From contig JACGCN010000006.1 of NCBI GenBank assembly GCA_014905825.1, forward strand, positions 1,488,001 through 1,552,000: DNA of 64,000 bases, read 5' to 3'. The notes beneath the pieces are model-generated. The model searched no databases and was not told the DNA's origin. It saw only the letters and a list, made by a program, of their open reading frames with translations. Positions 10,792 through 25,553 of the stretch are shown piece after piece; positions within the stretch are counted from its first letter, which is position 1; every line of letters begins with the position of its first letter. The translations under genes and the position numbers were made by a program. Source of the stretch: Lyophyllum atratum (Eukaryota > Basidiomycota > Agaricomycetes > Agaricales > Lyophyllaceae).

Positions 10792-11901
10792 ATGCCTTCC
10801 TCTGAATCTGTCGCACGGACTGAGTCTCAGGTGGTCACCAATCATCCGTTAGTACCCACACCAGATCAAAGCGTGGAAGAATATCTTCGTCTCGTCATCC
10901 AAGCCCAGATTATAGATACCGCCTTTGCCATCTCCTGTGGACACTTCTTCCAATCCATTGCATTCCTCAGACTTCATTGGATAATATCACCCATATCAAT
11001 GTCATCGATCGACCGCTCGCAAGGAGGGCAATTTTTCTGCGGAGCTGCTTCTTGATTCGGAACGTTGGCAAGCTTTGAGCACTGCTGGGGATGGCAGGAC
11101 TTACACGAATCTCGAGAGGTCTTCAGAGAGGGCCTGTTTCGTACGCCAAACAGACTCTTTGCGGAAGAGCTGCAGGAGGGGTTCCATACGCTGCCGCGTT
11201 GAAAAATCGTTTTGAGATCGGGTAATAATAGCTGGAAGAGCCTATTTCTAATCTGATTAGATAAGGCCCCGAGAAGAAAAGAAGTCTGAAACCGGGCAAG
11301 AAGCGTAATACCTTGTATTGCACTCCCATGTCCTCTGTAACTATCACCTCACCGTTTCCTGACGGTGTCCTACCCGCCGAACATCAGTCGGAAATAGTCA
11401 AGATTCGTACTTGCTTGACTAGTTGGGTTGCTGCGACAAATAACTGTCGCAAGAAGGTGCCAGGCGCCGAGGACAACATGCAGAGTGCCACCGAAGCACT
11501 GATCAGTAAGCCTGGTTGTATCATTGAGAAGTTGCAAAGCTTACCTCTTCAGACTTGAGGTAGCCACTCCCTACGCATTCACGCCATCTCCGCCTGAGCT
11601 ATTCAAGCGCGTCCTATTATCCTGCATTCGGTGCTATTGGCTGGCGCTGGTGGCATCTTTTGATGATAAAGAAAAGGACGAGATGGCAAAGCGCCTTGAT
11701 TGCATACCGCCCTTTGGCAAAAGGGTGCCTCGGTTCAACGGCAAGAGATGCGTTGAGAAACCAGGCGAGCTCAATGCCAGAGAATACGAAGGATTGATGA
11801 GGACTATCCATCTTGTGGCGCTGGGAATGGTCTCGAACGACATTGTCAAAAGCTGGAATGAGATTGGCGAGACGGGTGTGCAGACATGGGAGGAGGATTA
11901 A
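10792..11901 (+). CDS. hypothetical protein, exon structure unresolved
   Basis: The first open segment (from ATG 10792) reads VPTPDQSVEEYLRLVIQAQ. Later open segments at 11313-11558 and 11524-11901 look coding (for example PPELFKRVLLSCIRCYWLAL and EYEGLMRTIHLVALGMVSND) and end at TAA 11899-11901. I could not find a splice pattern that joins the three blocks cleanly. The stretch 11040-11310 carries stops in every simple joining. It may be two short genes, one gene with several introns, or a decaying gene. No domain is recognised. Confidence 0.35.
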
Positions 11902-11994
11902 TTATAGGAATGCACGTGAATATCTAAATTAGGCCGGCAACAAGATTTGAGTAGCCGATCTGTAGTTCAGCTGTAGTTCTAGTTCACGACCACC

Positions 11995-16126
<4,132 letters not shown>

Positions 16127-16222
16127 CGTGCAACGTGACGCGCAGTACCTGAAGGCGGAGCAGAGGGCCCTTTCTCGTGTTGTATTTCCTAGCGACTCTA
16201 TGTAGTGTGGCTGGAGGCAGTA

Positions 16223-18215
16223 TTATTTTGCCTCCTCGAGCGTCGCCTGCTCCCACGCTTCTAGTGATAGCTCTGCCTCCTTGTGCAGCAATTCGCATGC
16301 TTGCTGTATATGGGATGTTTCAGTTCTAGCGGCGCCGACTGCTAATCGTATGCAATAAACGCCGTTCAACACCGTCTGTGTCAATAGAATGTCGTTTCGG
16401 GCTGAGATCCGCCCATAGAAAAGGCGGTTGAGGTTGTTTAGCGACTCCAATGAAAGGGAGGACTGGTCCGACGATTTAGGTTTGGGGTCAAGCCGGAAGA
16501 CGGTAAGGGCGAGCGAAGGGGGGGTGACGAGAGATAATTCGTCGGATGCTATGACGAAGTCAGCAAATTCTTGGTTTAAGGAGATGGTCTATCGGAGGGT
16601 TAGCAGGTATAAAACGAAGGAGGAAAACCAGCCACTGGACCTTGCGGATATAGCTCCGGAATCCTTCAGCACCGAAACTCCTGAGAACAAACCACAGCTT
16701 AAGGGACCGGAAACGACGTCCAAGTGCTAGATGCCAATTGCGATAATCAATAACAGTGCCTAAGTCATGTTTGAGTCAGATGCCCTGCCAGTCATGAGTG
16801 GGAAGACGTTGCAAACCAGCGTCTCCGTGCTTCGTCCTCAAGAACGGTGGCGTAACATCCAATGCATCGGTCAAATGTTTGCGGTCTCGTACCCATAGAG
16901 TTGAAGCATCGAAGTTGACAAGTCCCCACTGTTAAAAGGTGACAAGTCGCACTAGGTCCGTTGATAAAGTCCCATACCTTGTGGAAATTCGTGCAGAACG
17001 AGGTAGCAAACTCGTTGATAGTGTTCAAATGACAGCGCTCTCTGTGCTCAGGGCATGACAGGGCGACACCAGCCCAGGCAGCATCTATGTGGATCCATAA
17101 GGATGGGATATTCTTAACTAGATAGCACATTAGGTTTCCAATAGTAACCTTGGGTAAGAGCTGACTTGCCGATCTGCTGTATTTCCGGAAGGTTATCGAT
17201 TGCGCCAGAAGATGTCGTCCCCACAGTTGCGACTGAATCGTTCCGAGAGTCAGGTTCGTATCAGGCAAAAGAAAAAGAAAAAGAAATACTTAGGATGAAG
17301 GGTTTTTTACCCAGTTTCTCGTCTTCCTCCATAGCATCCCGTAAAGTTTCCCCGCGAAGCGAGAACTGATCCTCGAGCTTCACCTGAAGTACGCGAACGG
17401 AAAGCCCGAGAACCAGTCCAGCCTTAAGACCCAGCGAATGAGTCTGTGTCGTTGTGTATATCACAAGATCTTCCATTTTAACTTCTGGATAGTCTCGCTG
17501 ATAACGAGAGCGCGCCGCCACCACAGCGATCAACGCAGAATCTGAAGCGGTGTTCTACAAAAGAAATCAGATTCACTGGAGAAGGAAAGCGGAGATCAAG
17601 AGTCACCTGTAGGGCGCCTCCCCCGATTCCAGATGAGTTCAAAAATTCTGGGCTGAGTCCTAGCAAACGGCAAGCCCAGTCCATCACCAGTGCCTCAAGT
17701 TCTGTGCATGCTGGGCTCGACGTCCACTATCCGTCTATCAGTAGAGCCCGACGTGACACTAAACGGTGGATGCGCACGTTGAATCCAGGGTTACATGTGC
17801 TAGTGGCATAAAGATCGGCGATGATGCCTTCGAAAGTGCAGGCTGTCGGAAAGTAGCCAAAAAATGAAGGGTGTTGCCAATGGGTTAGTCCTGTTGTACA
17901 GTCAGAGATCATGGGTATGTGTCCTGTCGAGGAAATCTATCACCAGGGAGAATGAATTTCTGGTAGTCATCTGCTATAACCTGGAAGTCCTCGCCTTCTT
18001 CCGGAGCAGTTACTACCGAAATTTATAAGCTGGGAATATCGTTAGCCAAGATGTCGTGGCTCACAAGGAACGTGCTGCTTTAAGTAGCCTGGTTCGACCT
18101 TGGAAATGACTGGAAGATCCTGCAAGGAATAGTAATAATCGCAGATTCGATCAATCGCTTGATAGCCCGCTTTTCTAAATCTGGGTGGTCTGTGAGAAGG
18201 CAATTCTTTTGGCAT
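16223..18215 (-). CDS. aromatic-L-amino-acid decarboxylase (PLP group II)
   Basis: From the ATG at 18213-18215 the protein opens with [16 protein letters not shown] and [11 protein letters not shown], the standard N-terminus of this family. Further conserved blocks are [34 protein letters not shown], the GGGALQ loop, [25 protein letters not shown] (Asp that pairs with the PLP nitrogen) and NFHKW (Schiff-base Lys, near 16970-16990). The C-terminus has [17 protein letters not shown]. The gene is cut by many introns of about 50 bp. It should decarboxylate Tyr, Trp, Phe or DOPA to the amine; sequence alone does not fix the substrate. It is not related to the PSD-type tryptophan decarboxylase of psilocybin synthesis. 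Confidence 0.9.
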
Positions 18216-18470
18216 GTAGAGTGTATCACATACTGCTCGATGTCCATGGGCTAGCACTTCTTCCAGCACAGGAGTAGAATCCTTAAAAGACCTCGGCCCG
18301 GAGGACCCCCATTTTACAATTCCCAATCGAGAGAGTCGCGTGACCGACAACGCGTCAAGTCGTATTAGTAATGGACGCGTCGCCGCTGGGTAAATCCAAC
18401 AAGTGCAAGCACATGAGCACCGCCACATACATGTCCATGATTTGCCATTCTTGATTCTACACCTCACAAA

Positions 18471-19799
18471 ATGGACTTGGACCAACTCAGAGAGGTTCCC
18501 TTGTCTCTCGGTCAGTACATCCAGAAATTGTTACCGCGAATAAGCTAACTCGTCTTCAGTGCGTGAGCAGCCATATTTATCAGTATTTCTGCTGGCATTA
18601 GGCTTCTTTAGTGTTGCCCGGCTCGTCTTTCAGACGCTTTCAGTCCTCCTCCAAACATTCGTGATACCTGGAAAGAACGTCAGTATAATGCATCCATTGG
18701 GTGTAAGCACCCATCTGACATTTTGTTAGCTCAAACGATTCGGCGCGAAGAAAGGTGCATGGGCGGTGGTGACTGGCGCGTCAGACGGAATAGGCAAAGA
18801 GTTCGCGTTTCAACTCGCTAAAGCCGGTTTCAACGTCTTGCTTGTTGCTCGCAACAAGGACTTGCTTCGAACCACTGCTTCTGATATCGGTAAGTCGCGA
18901 AGGGATGCGGTTCTGAGGGTATTGAAACCATCTCCATCGCAGCCAAGAAATACCCAGGAGTGTCCACAGAGACACACACGATTGATTTCTCTAAAAATGA
19001 CGAGGCAGCTTACCAGAGCCTTACCGCAGCCCTCCATGACAGGGATATCGGTGTTCTCGGTAAGACTGCCGCACGGTACTTCGCGTCTACTGCTCTGATA
19101 TTCGTGAACAGTGAATAACGTTGGCAAATCTCATAACATGCCTGCATATCTCGTCGATACGCCAAAGGAAGAAATGACAGACATCGTAGCCATTAATGTC
19201 AATGCAACACTTCGCGTCACGTATGCTATTCTTCCTGGCATGGTTCAGAGGTAACGTTCCCCGTTGATACCTTGAGCTATGTCCTGATGTGACATCCCAA
19301 GGAAACGGGGTTTGATCTTGAATATTGGCTCCTTTGCTGGTGCCATCCCCTCACCCATGCTGGCGACATATTCTGGCACTAAGGCGTTCCTCGCAACATT
19401 CACAAGTGCTCTTGCTGAGGAAGTCCGCGCTCATAACGTCATTGTTGAACATGTGAACACCTATTTCGTCGTACGTCACGTTCATCCTGCAACTGTGATC
19501 TAGCCGATGACCATTATGATTAGGTATCGAAGTTGTCAAAGATCCGCAAATCATCCATGCTTACTCCACAGCCCGGGCCCTATGTTCGCGCTGTCCTCTC
19601 CAAAATAGGTCTAGCATGTGGTGCCGGTTACAGCGGGCGTCCGGGAACATCGACGCCATACTGGTCGCACGCGCTGATGGACTACGGGATGACCTTGATC
19701 GGGTTGCCCAGTGTGTTTATTGGCTTTACACACGGATTGCATAAGAGCATTCGAAAGCGTGCACTGAGAAAGCAGGAGCGAGAAGCGAAGCAGCAGTAG
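18471..19799 (+). CDS. IFA38: very-long-chain 3-oxoacyl-CoA reductase (KAR)
   Basis: This is a short-chain dehydrogenase with an N-terminal membrane anchor ([17 protein letters not shown]) typical of the ER enzyme. The NAD(P) motif [12 protein letters not shown] is near residue 60. NNVG follows, then the catalytic Ser and YSGTK (Tyr-x-x-x-Lys) near 19370. A second hydrophobic stretch ([11 protein letters not shown]) and a Lys/Arg-rich C-terminus (KQEREAKQQ), which may serve as ER retention, end at TAG 19797-19799. It catalyses the second step of fatty-acid elongation for sphingolipids. At least five short introns are present. The gene is divergent from the decarboxylase, with 255 bp between starts. 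Confidence 0.92.
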
Positions 19800-19939
19800 A
19801 TACCACTGAGGTTGGACATGATGTTCGGAGAAACCACGTGTTGTTATTTGTTTGTGCGGAAATGCGATTGCAGCGTGTTGCCATTGTCCAAGGCGACGGC
19901 GATGCGAACGAAACTTGAGTTTTTCTCTTCACCACCATC

Positions 19940-22900
19940 ATGAGGCGCCAGCCCTCCCGAGCTCCTTCCCCCACTCCAACAGCGTTCTCGGGCATATCTA
20001 ACTACAGGACGGACTCGTATCGCCCAATCAGAGACAAGAATGTCCCTGCTGTACCTCAAATTGACTATCGGCTCGTCTCGAAAACACACTTTGACGAACT
20101 TTCTCGTTACTTGGCCGCATACCTTGCAAAGGGTTAGTCTAATGTTACTCTTGATACCCACTTATCTTAAGCGACGTCAATCAATGTAGCACCGCCCAAT
20201 TCACGCTCAACCGCACGACAGAAACTCACTCGACTTACGATCCAACAATTTCACGAACTCTCGACCGACGTATATGACGAGCTAGTGCGGCGGCAGAATG
20301 AAACAGAAGGTACTGCGGACTCTGTTTATCAGATCGTTCCTTAGCCGTGACTCATTCTTCCACGTACGCAGTACCCTTCCTTCCATTGCGATCCGACTTC
20401 CATCCAAAGAGAAATCAAGCGCGCCAGAAACTTGCCACATTGCCTACTTCCCGTTTCGAAGACCTCTCCAGTGATGTTTATTTCGAGTTGTCGCGACGGT
20501 ATCCCGAGTTCAAGGAAGACGTAAGTAACACATATTTATTCCCTTGACCGAGATTGAACCACCTTTCAAGCCATCTGGAAGCGACGACTATCCAGCCCCT
20601 GACTTTCCGAGCAACTCCCCGCCCCGTGTCCCCCTACCTGGCCGTGTTTCTGGCCGAACTTCTGCCGACAGGCCAGTGGACAGTGGATATGGCGGAAGTG
20701 TGTCCAGTAGAAGGCCCTCTGAAGATAGACGCCGGCCAAGTGAAGTCGACATTATCATTCCTGGTCGGCGGAGTGAAGATAGCTACCGAAGGGAGGACAC
20801 CTATGGCGGAAGGACCAGCGAAGACAATTACGCCCCCAGCATTGCCCAAAGCTCTACATCTCGTCGCAAACCGTCTCAAGATACCACCCGTGAACGCGAG
20901 TACGGCCGTCGTCCCAGTGGTGCTATCAGCAATAGCGGGAACAGCGATTCTACCGTAAACCCCAATCAAAGCACAACGGCTACCAGTGGCATGATCATTC
21001 CAAATAAGAGCACTATCGAGGAGGAATATATCAAAGTTCCGTACGGCCGGGAAAGGGAGAGTGGGAGCACGACCGTCGATGAACGTGAGAGGAGTGGGGA
21101 TGCCGGCAGGCTCACTGACGGTGAGCCAGACAGCGCCAGTGACTACCCTTTAAGCCCCCAGAGTCCGCCGGCTGGATTGAGCGGGCTGAGTGCAAGACTA
21201 AAGGGAGTGAACGATGATGACGATGACAGAGATGCCTCAGGCATTGGAGGGAGGGGTGGGGATGATTATTATGACAAGTTCGGGCGCTCTTCTGTCAACT
21301 CCGACCGGTCTGCTGGAAATATCGGTTCTAGGCCCACTGGACGGATGAGCACGACGGAAGACCAGGATAAAATGAAAAGGGAATACGAATACAAGATCGC
21401 TACCATGCAGACACAGATTACGAACCTCCAGCGAGACCTGGGAGACGTCGATGAGAGGGAGAGGAAATTGAAGGAGGGGGATGCAAGGGTCAAGCAGATG
21501 GAGGAAGAGTTGGAGAGTTTCAGACAGGTGAGTATGGTATTCATCTGCTCGGGCAATCATCCTAACCTGTTTTTAGCGCGCGGAAGAACAGAGCTCTACC
21601 ATGCGTGCTCTGCAAAAAGAACTTGATGAATTACGAGAAACCCGTCAGCGGGAGTCAGAGCGGGCTGCTCGTCGTGCTCAAGAGGATGAAGATGAACTCC
21701 AGATTTTGCGGGATCGTTGCGACAGGCTCGAAGAAGAGCGAGAGGGCCACCAGGGAGAGGTGTGCAGAATTTTTTTCCACGTTCAACTCCTCGTTTGACG
21801 AATGCATGCAGGCCGATTTGGAAATCGTGGATCAGCTTCGGTCGGATATGGAGGGCCTGCTTACGGAGCTTGGGGATCTCGCTCGGCGCAACGATGAACT
21901 CATGACAGCTAAGGACTCTGACCTTGTTGTCATCCGTGACCTCGACCAGCAGCTGAAGGACTATAAACGCAAGTACGAACAGGCGAAGACGGAACTTCGC
22001 AATGTCAAAGGTCAGTACACCTGTCTTATTGCACATCGCATTAGCTTAATACAACCCGCTCAGCAACCTCTCAACTCTTCGTCCAAGCCCCCAAGTTTGA
22101 TCGAGCTGAGGATCAGCTACCTGTATCCGCAGAAGGAGGTGTGGTTGATGTCCATATCACTGCATTCTTGTCTGCTGTGGACGCGCTCCTCACCGCTGGC
22201 CGGTCTAATGCGCCCACTCGAGTCCTGACCCCTATGAAATCCGTCGTCAATGCTGTCAGCGCGATCATCGACGATGTTCGAGCGTTTGAACGTCGACCAC
22301 AGCGTGACCGTTCAGACGTAGATTCGGACGCCCTTCGATCCCTTCGCGAAAGAGCCGAGGCGACTCTTAGCAACCTCGTTGCGGCGTCAAAAACGCACGC
22401 TACCAGTTCGGGCATGTCGCCCGTCAGTCTTCTGGATGCAGCAGCCAGTCACGTTTCTGCAACTATCACAGAAATTGGCAGGACGGTGTGTATTCGGAAA
22501 GCCACTAAAGCTGAGCAAGATCAGTTTTCACAGGCGTCTTACAGTTCAGCGACGGCGACGAGTGGCTTTTCTCCCTCCCTGCGCTCTGTAGACGAGGTCA
22601 GATCCTCTCATCAACGCAAGGGGAGCTCAAACTCTATCTCGAGTCGCGGTCGGTTCTCGGATATGTCCTCACCACCTAGCCGGACGGTCGACACTAGAAG
22701 ACGTCCTCCTTCTGATAACTCGAGTTCCGAGAAGACGAATTCTCCACCACCAATATTTGACCAGCCAGGAAATTCTGGAGGCATACTGAGCGATGATTCT
22801 ACCCAGGCTGAGGGATCAGAAGACGCCTGGACTGAATTGAAGGTAAGGCATGTTTCATATGGCTACTGATCTTGCAGCTCACAATATGTCACAGCCATAC

Positions 22901-23221
22901 CTGGAAGCTCAGACGGAATCGATTGTCTATGCAATTCAAAGCGTTTTATCAGGAGTCCGCAGCCCGACTCCTTCGCCTACACTGAACGAGAACTTGACGC
23001 AAATCATCACGATAGTTTCCAGCATTGTCGCAGTCTGCAACGACAACCTACCACCAGCTTCTTCGCGGCAAGGAAATGAGATTCTTCGCGAGCTGAGCGA
23101 TCACGCGAACAAGTTGAGCGAGGTGCAAGCCTTGCCAGAGGTCACTAAAGAATCGCGGCAGATAATGGCGAAATCGAGTTTCGCGATCGCCAATGCTATG
23201 AAGGGCCTTACGAGGTTATGA
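19940..23221 (+). CDS. SPA2: SPA2-like polarisome scaffold protein
   Basis: The N-terminus has two Spa2-homology (GIT) repeats, each in its own exon: RQKLTRLTIQQFHELSTDVY (near 20220) and RQKLATLPTSRFEDLSSDVY (near 20425). A long Ser/Pro/Arg-rich, probably disordered region follows. Then comes a strongly predicted coiled coil (about 21370-22010; heptad-like ERERKLKEGDARVKQMEEEL). A C-terminal helical domain begins VVDVHITAFLSAVDALLTAG and includes ILRELSDHANKLSEVQALP, ending at TGA 23219-23221. Spa2 collects Bni1 formin and polarity factors at hyphal tips and septa. The second exon group also shows long open frames in other phases, which are shadows. Confidence 0.88.
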
Positions 23222-23458
23222 TTTTCTTTTACCACACACATACCAGTATTTATACCTCCTGCATGCATGCGTCTTCGTTCATCCGCCGCAAATACCTTTC
23301 ACGTACTTTTCACAGGTTATACAGGTACCCTGTCTGTAATTCTCCCTCCATAATGCTAGCATACATACAGAACCTCGTAAATTGATTGCCCTGCGATGCC
23401 TGGCCGTTGCATCGTGACTGGCTGACTATCTTCGATTCAAACCCATCTCACAGAGCCC

Positions 23459-24208
23459 TCAGCCTGAACATTCCAAGTCCTCGTCTTCTCGTTTCGTCCA
23501 GCCGCCTAGTTGCAAATTCCCTGTGCCGCAGTTCTGAAATACATAGCTGAGGTCGACCTTGTTTTCACAGTTCTCGCCGAGATCTATGCAGTCCAGCGAG
23601 CGGGACTGCAGCATACCGGCCAATGCGCCGTCTGACGATCGCGTGACACCGTGTAAGGTGAGGCCTACGGGGTTGGGACAGAAGGCAACTTCATCACCGC
23701 TTCGGTGAGTGAGCAGCGATAGCAATTTATCTCCTACACACACGGTGTCCTGCTTATCGTAGACCTCGAGGTAAGCCAGCGATGTGTGGCTCGTCTGGAG
23801 GCATTGTATCAGCCCTTCTTCAGCAATGCCCGTGTATTGGAGGCAAAGTGCCTCCAGTGGGCAAGAAGATCTAGAGAGGAAAGATACGGGTTGAATTTGC
23901 GGCCATTACTCGGCCATTCGACAGGCTGCCCACGCCCGCATGTCACGGACAACGTGTGCACACTTGGGGATATGAGGAAGTCCATGAGGAGCCCCAGGCC
24001 CTCGTCGAGTATATTTTCATAGATCTTCGATGTTCCCAAGCAAGGAAGGTAAACTGGCTGGAAAAAACGAGGGATCTGGGAGCGCATTTCCGATACCAAA
24101 TCGACGGAGGTCGCAGACCATAAGGTTGCAGCACTGTTGAAGGATATCGTGCGACGTTTGAAGCGAAGCCACCGTCCACGCATCATACGTGAAGTGGGTT
24201 AACTTTCG
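23459..24208 (-). pseudogene. F-box/LRR gene, C-terminal half (severed and frameshifted)
   Basis: Reading leftwards from 24208, the sequence begins inside a leucine-rich F-box protein: KLTHFTYDAWTVASLQTSHD, then ILQQCCNLMVCDLRR. Further blocks are LGLLMDFLISPSVHTLSV and, in a different frame, VSFLSRSSCPLEALCLQYTG. The end is a stretch finishing EDEDLECSG before the stop at 23459. There is no start codon or F-box in this piece. The change of frame coincides with an 11-bp tandem duplication (CGGCCATTACT followed by CGGCCATTCGA, 23900-23918); without one copy the two frames join. The missing N-terminal half lies at 25551-26333 on the same strand. A 43-bp intron is likely near 24050-24090. Confidence 0.68.
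23900..23918. repeat. 11-bp tandem duplication causing a frameshift
   Basis: CGGCCATT occurs at 23900-23907 and 23911-23918, with ACT between, which is equivalent to an 11-bp insertion. On the minus strand it shifts the F-box reading frame. Confidence 0.75.
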
Positions 24209-24256
24209 ATGCCCGTGCCTCCACAGATGAAGGGGAAAACGCGACAAACGCGTCTG

Positions 24257-24326
24257 CGTCGCGTCGCTTGGGCCAGGACGCCGAAGCCTGAAGGATCTGG
24301 AGAAAACGGGCCGTCGCGTCGCTTGG
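24257..24326. repeat. 15-bp direct repeat in the promoter of the inserted gene
   Basis: CGTCGCGTCGCTTGG is present at 24257-24271 and 24312-24326, a 55-bp period. Both copies lie 105-175 bp upstream of the start codon of the gene at 24432 and within the segment that splits the F-box gene. It may be a duplicated binding site or a mark of local duplication. Confidence 0.6.
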
Positions 24327-24364
24327 CCAAAAACGGTCGGAATTTCGATAATTGTCCAACCAAG

Positions 24365-24371
24365 TATAAAA
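24365..24371 (+). promoter_or_regulatory. TATA box of the inserted gene
   Basis: TATAAAA sits 67 bp before the ATG at 24432, a plausible distance for a fungal TATA box. The inserted gene therefore seems to carry its own promoter. Confidence 0.55.
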
Positions 24372-24431
24372 TCCACCTGTTCTCGCATTTCTGATAACAT
24401 CCACTTCCTCTTCTCGCATTCCACGCACATC

Positions 24432-25259
24432 ATGAGCTACCGCCACGCCTCTGCAACCTCAACGACCACTTCGACCTCCGGAACCGGCGCCAACATCGCA
24501 GAGAGGCTCGAAGTCACCATGTGGGCGAAGTCTGAGGCGAAACGCACCGGCATGCCTGAGCCCTACTTCAGAAAGTGTTGCGAAGAACAGTTCGGCTCTG
24601 TCGAGAACGCTATGATTGTCACACAAGTAGGAGAAGCATACAGGAAAGAAGCATATGCCGCTTATGCGCGGGAGGCTGCCCGCCGTCCGACTCAGCAGCC
24701 TATTCAGCTCGGGGTGAGTCATCTACGAATACTATGGACCACAGCTGACGGTATATTCTAGTTCCTAGGCAAAACCTGGCCAAGGCGAGACGGTGCAGTA
24801 CACACAGCTGAACAGCAGGGTGTGGCTCCGCATCTGGGGCGACAGTTTAAAAAGCATCCACTGCTACAGCTTCGACTTCGTGGACCGCAAAGGCCAGTAC
24901 ATGCCCACTCCGCCTGGGATCAAGATATACTGCGAGATGACAGGGGCCGAGGTACGGTCCATCGAGACGTCTTTGAACGCAATCGCGGGGCAGTCGAAGG
25001 AGTTCCAAAGTACCCTGGAGGCCTCGTATGCCGATAGCATCGCGGCTGGGCATAGGCCCGACGCGCAGTGGGAGACGTACGTCGTTCAAGAAGGCACTAG
25101 GCTCCGTATCAAGCAAGACCACCGCCCGAATGATCTGTTTCTCACCATCCCGACGCGGACCCCGACCGGCGACAATCTCACTCTCGTGTCACACATCGTG
25201 GTAAGTCTATTTAGTCTTTTACACATCCCGCAGATATTAATTCTCAAACATCACAGTAG
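24432..25259 (+). CDS. protein of unknown function inside the F-box-splitting insert
   Basis: Exons 24432-24713 and 24769-25200 give 238 residues. A third exon contributes only the stop codon (TAG 25257-25259) after an intron with good GTAAGT..CACAG ends. The N-terminus is Ser/Thr-rich (SATSTTTSTSGTG), followed by a charged helical part (GMPEPYFRKCCEEQFGSVEN). The second exon looks like a compact mixed fold: RVWLRIWGDSLKSIHCYSFD, then PTPPGIKIYCEMTGAEV and DLFLTIPTRTPTGDNLTLV. I do not recognise a family. The frame is intact, with codon-like composition, a TATA box and consensus introns, so it is probably a live gene. If translated through the second intron it would gain about 20 hydrophobic residues instead. 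Confidence 0.66.
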
Positions 25260-25490
25260 GTGCACTGCTTGAATGCTCATGGTCTTTCGCGGCGGTCTTC
25301 TCAGAAAATCTGGTCATCTCATGTATCAACATCTGTATTACTCTTCGTCGTTACTATTGCTGTCTCTCGTCGTGTTGTGTCCTTTGCCTCCAATCGTGTC
25401 TCTTATCATTGCAGTTCTGTTATATATCACCTGTCGTAACGCAGCAAATGCATAAATTAAAATAGAGTGTCTCGATGTGTAGAAATCAAC
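25260..25490. other. 3' flank of the inserted gene
   Basis: The stretch is AT-richer and pyrimidine-rich, with TTAAAATAGAG near 25456-25466. No ORF with support is seen. It runs into the telomere-like tract. Confidence 0.5.
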
Positions 25491-25553
25491 CTACCCTGGT
25501 CCCCTAATCCCCACCTACCTTAACCCTAACATAACCTAACCCCTACCCTAACG
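25491..25553 (-). repeat. interstitial degenerate telomeric repeat, (TTAGGG)n-like
   Basis: On the minus strand, starting at 25551, the sequence is TTAGGG TAGGGG TTAGG TTATG TTAGGG TTAAGG, then TAGGTGGGG and ATTAGGGG. This is a run of about 60 bp of perfect and slightly altered TTAGGG units, the usual telomere unit of filamentous fungi. The G-rich strand runs away from the N-terminal half of the F-box gene at 25551-26333. The first TTAGGG supplies that gene's stop codon (CGT TAG, 25553-25548). Confidence 0.8.

Noticed and set aside
16223..19799. Decarboxylase plus reductase as a secondary-metabolite cluster
   Set aside because: The reductase is the housekeeping fatty-acid elongation enzyme, and no synthase, P450, methyltransferase or transporter is near.
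20554..20969. Long open frames on both strands inside SPA2
   Set aside because: They overlap the SPA2 exon, whose frame has the Spa2-homology repeats before it and coiled coil after it; the others have no features and follow from biased base composition.
24209..25551. Insert as a classical DNA transposon or retrotransposon
   Set aside because: No terminal inverted repeats, no target duplication beyond 2 bp, no transposase or reverse transcriptase, no poly-A end, and introns are retained.
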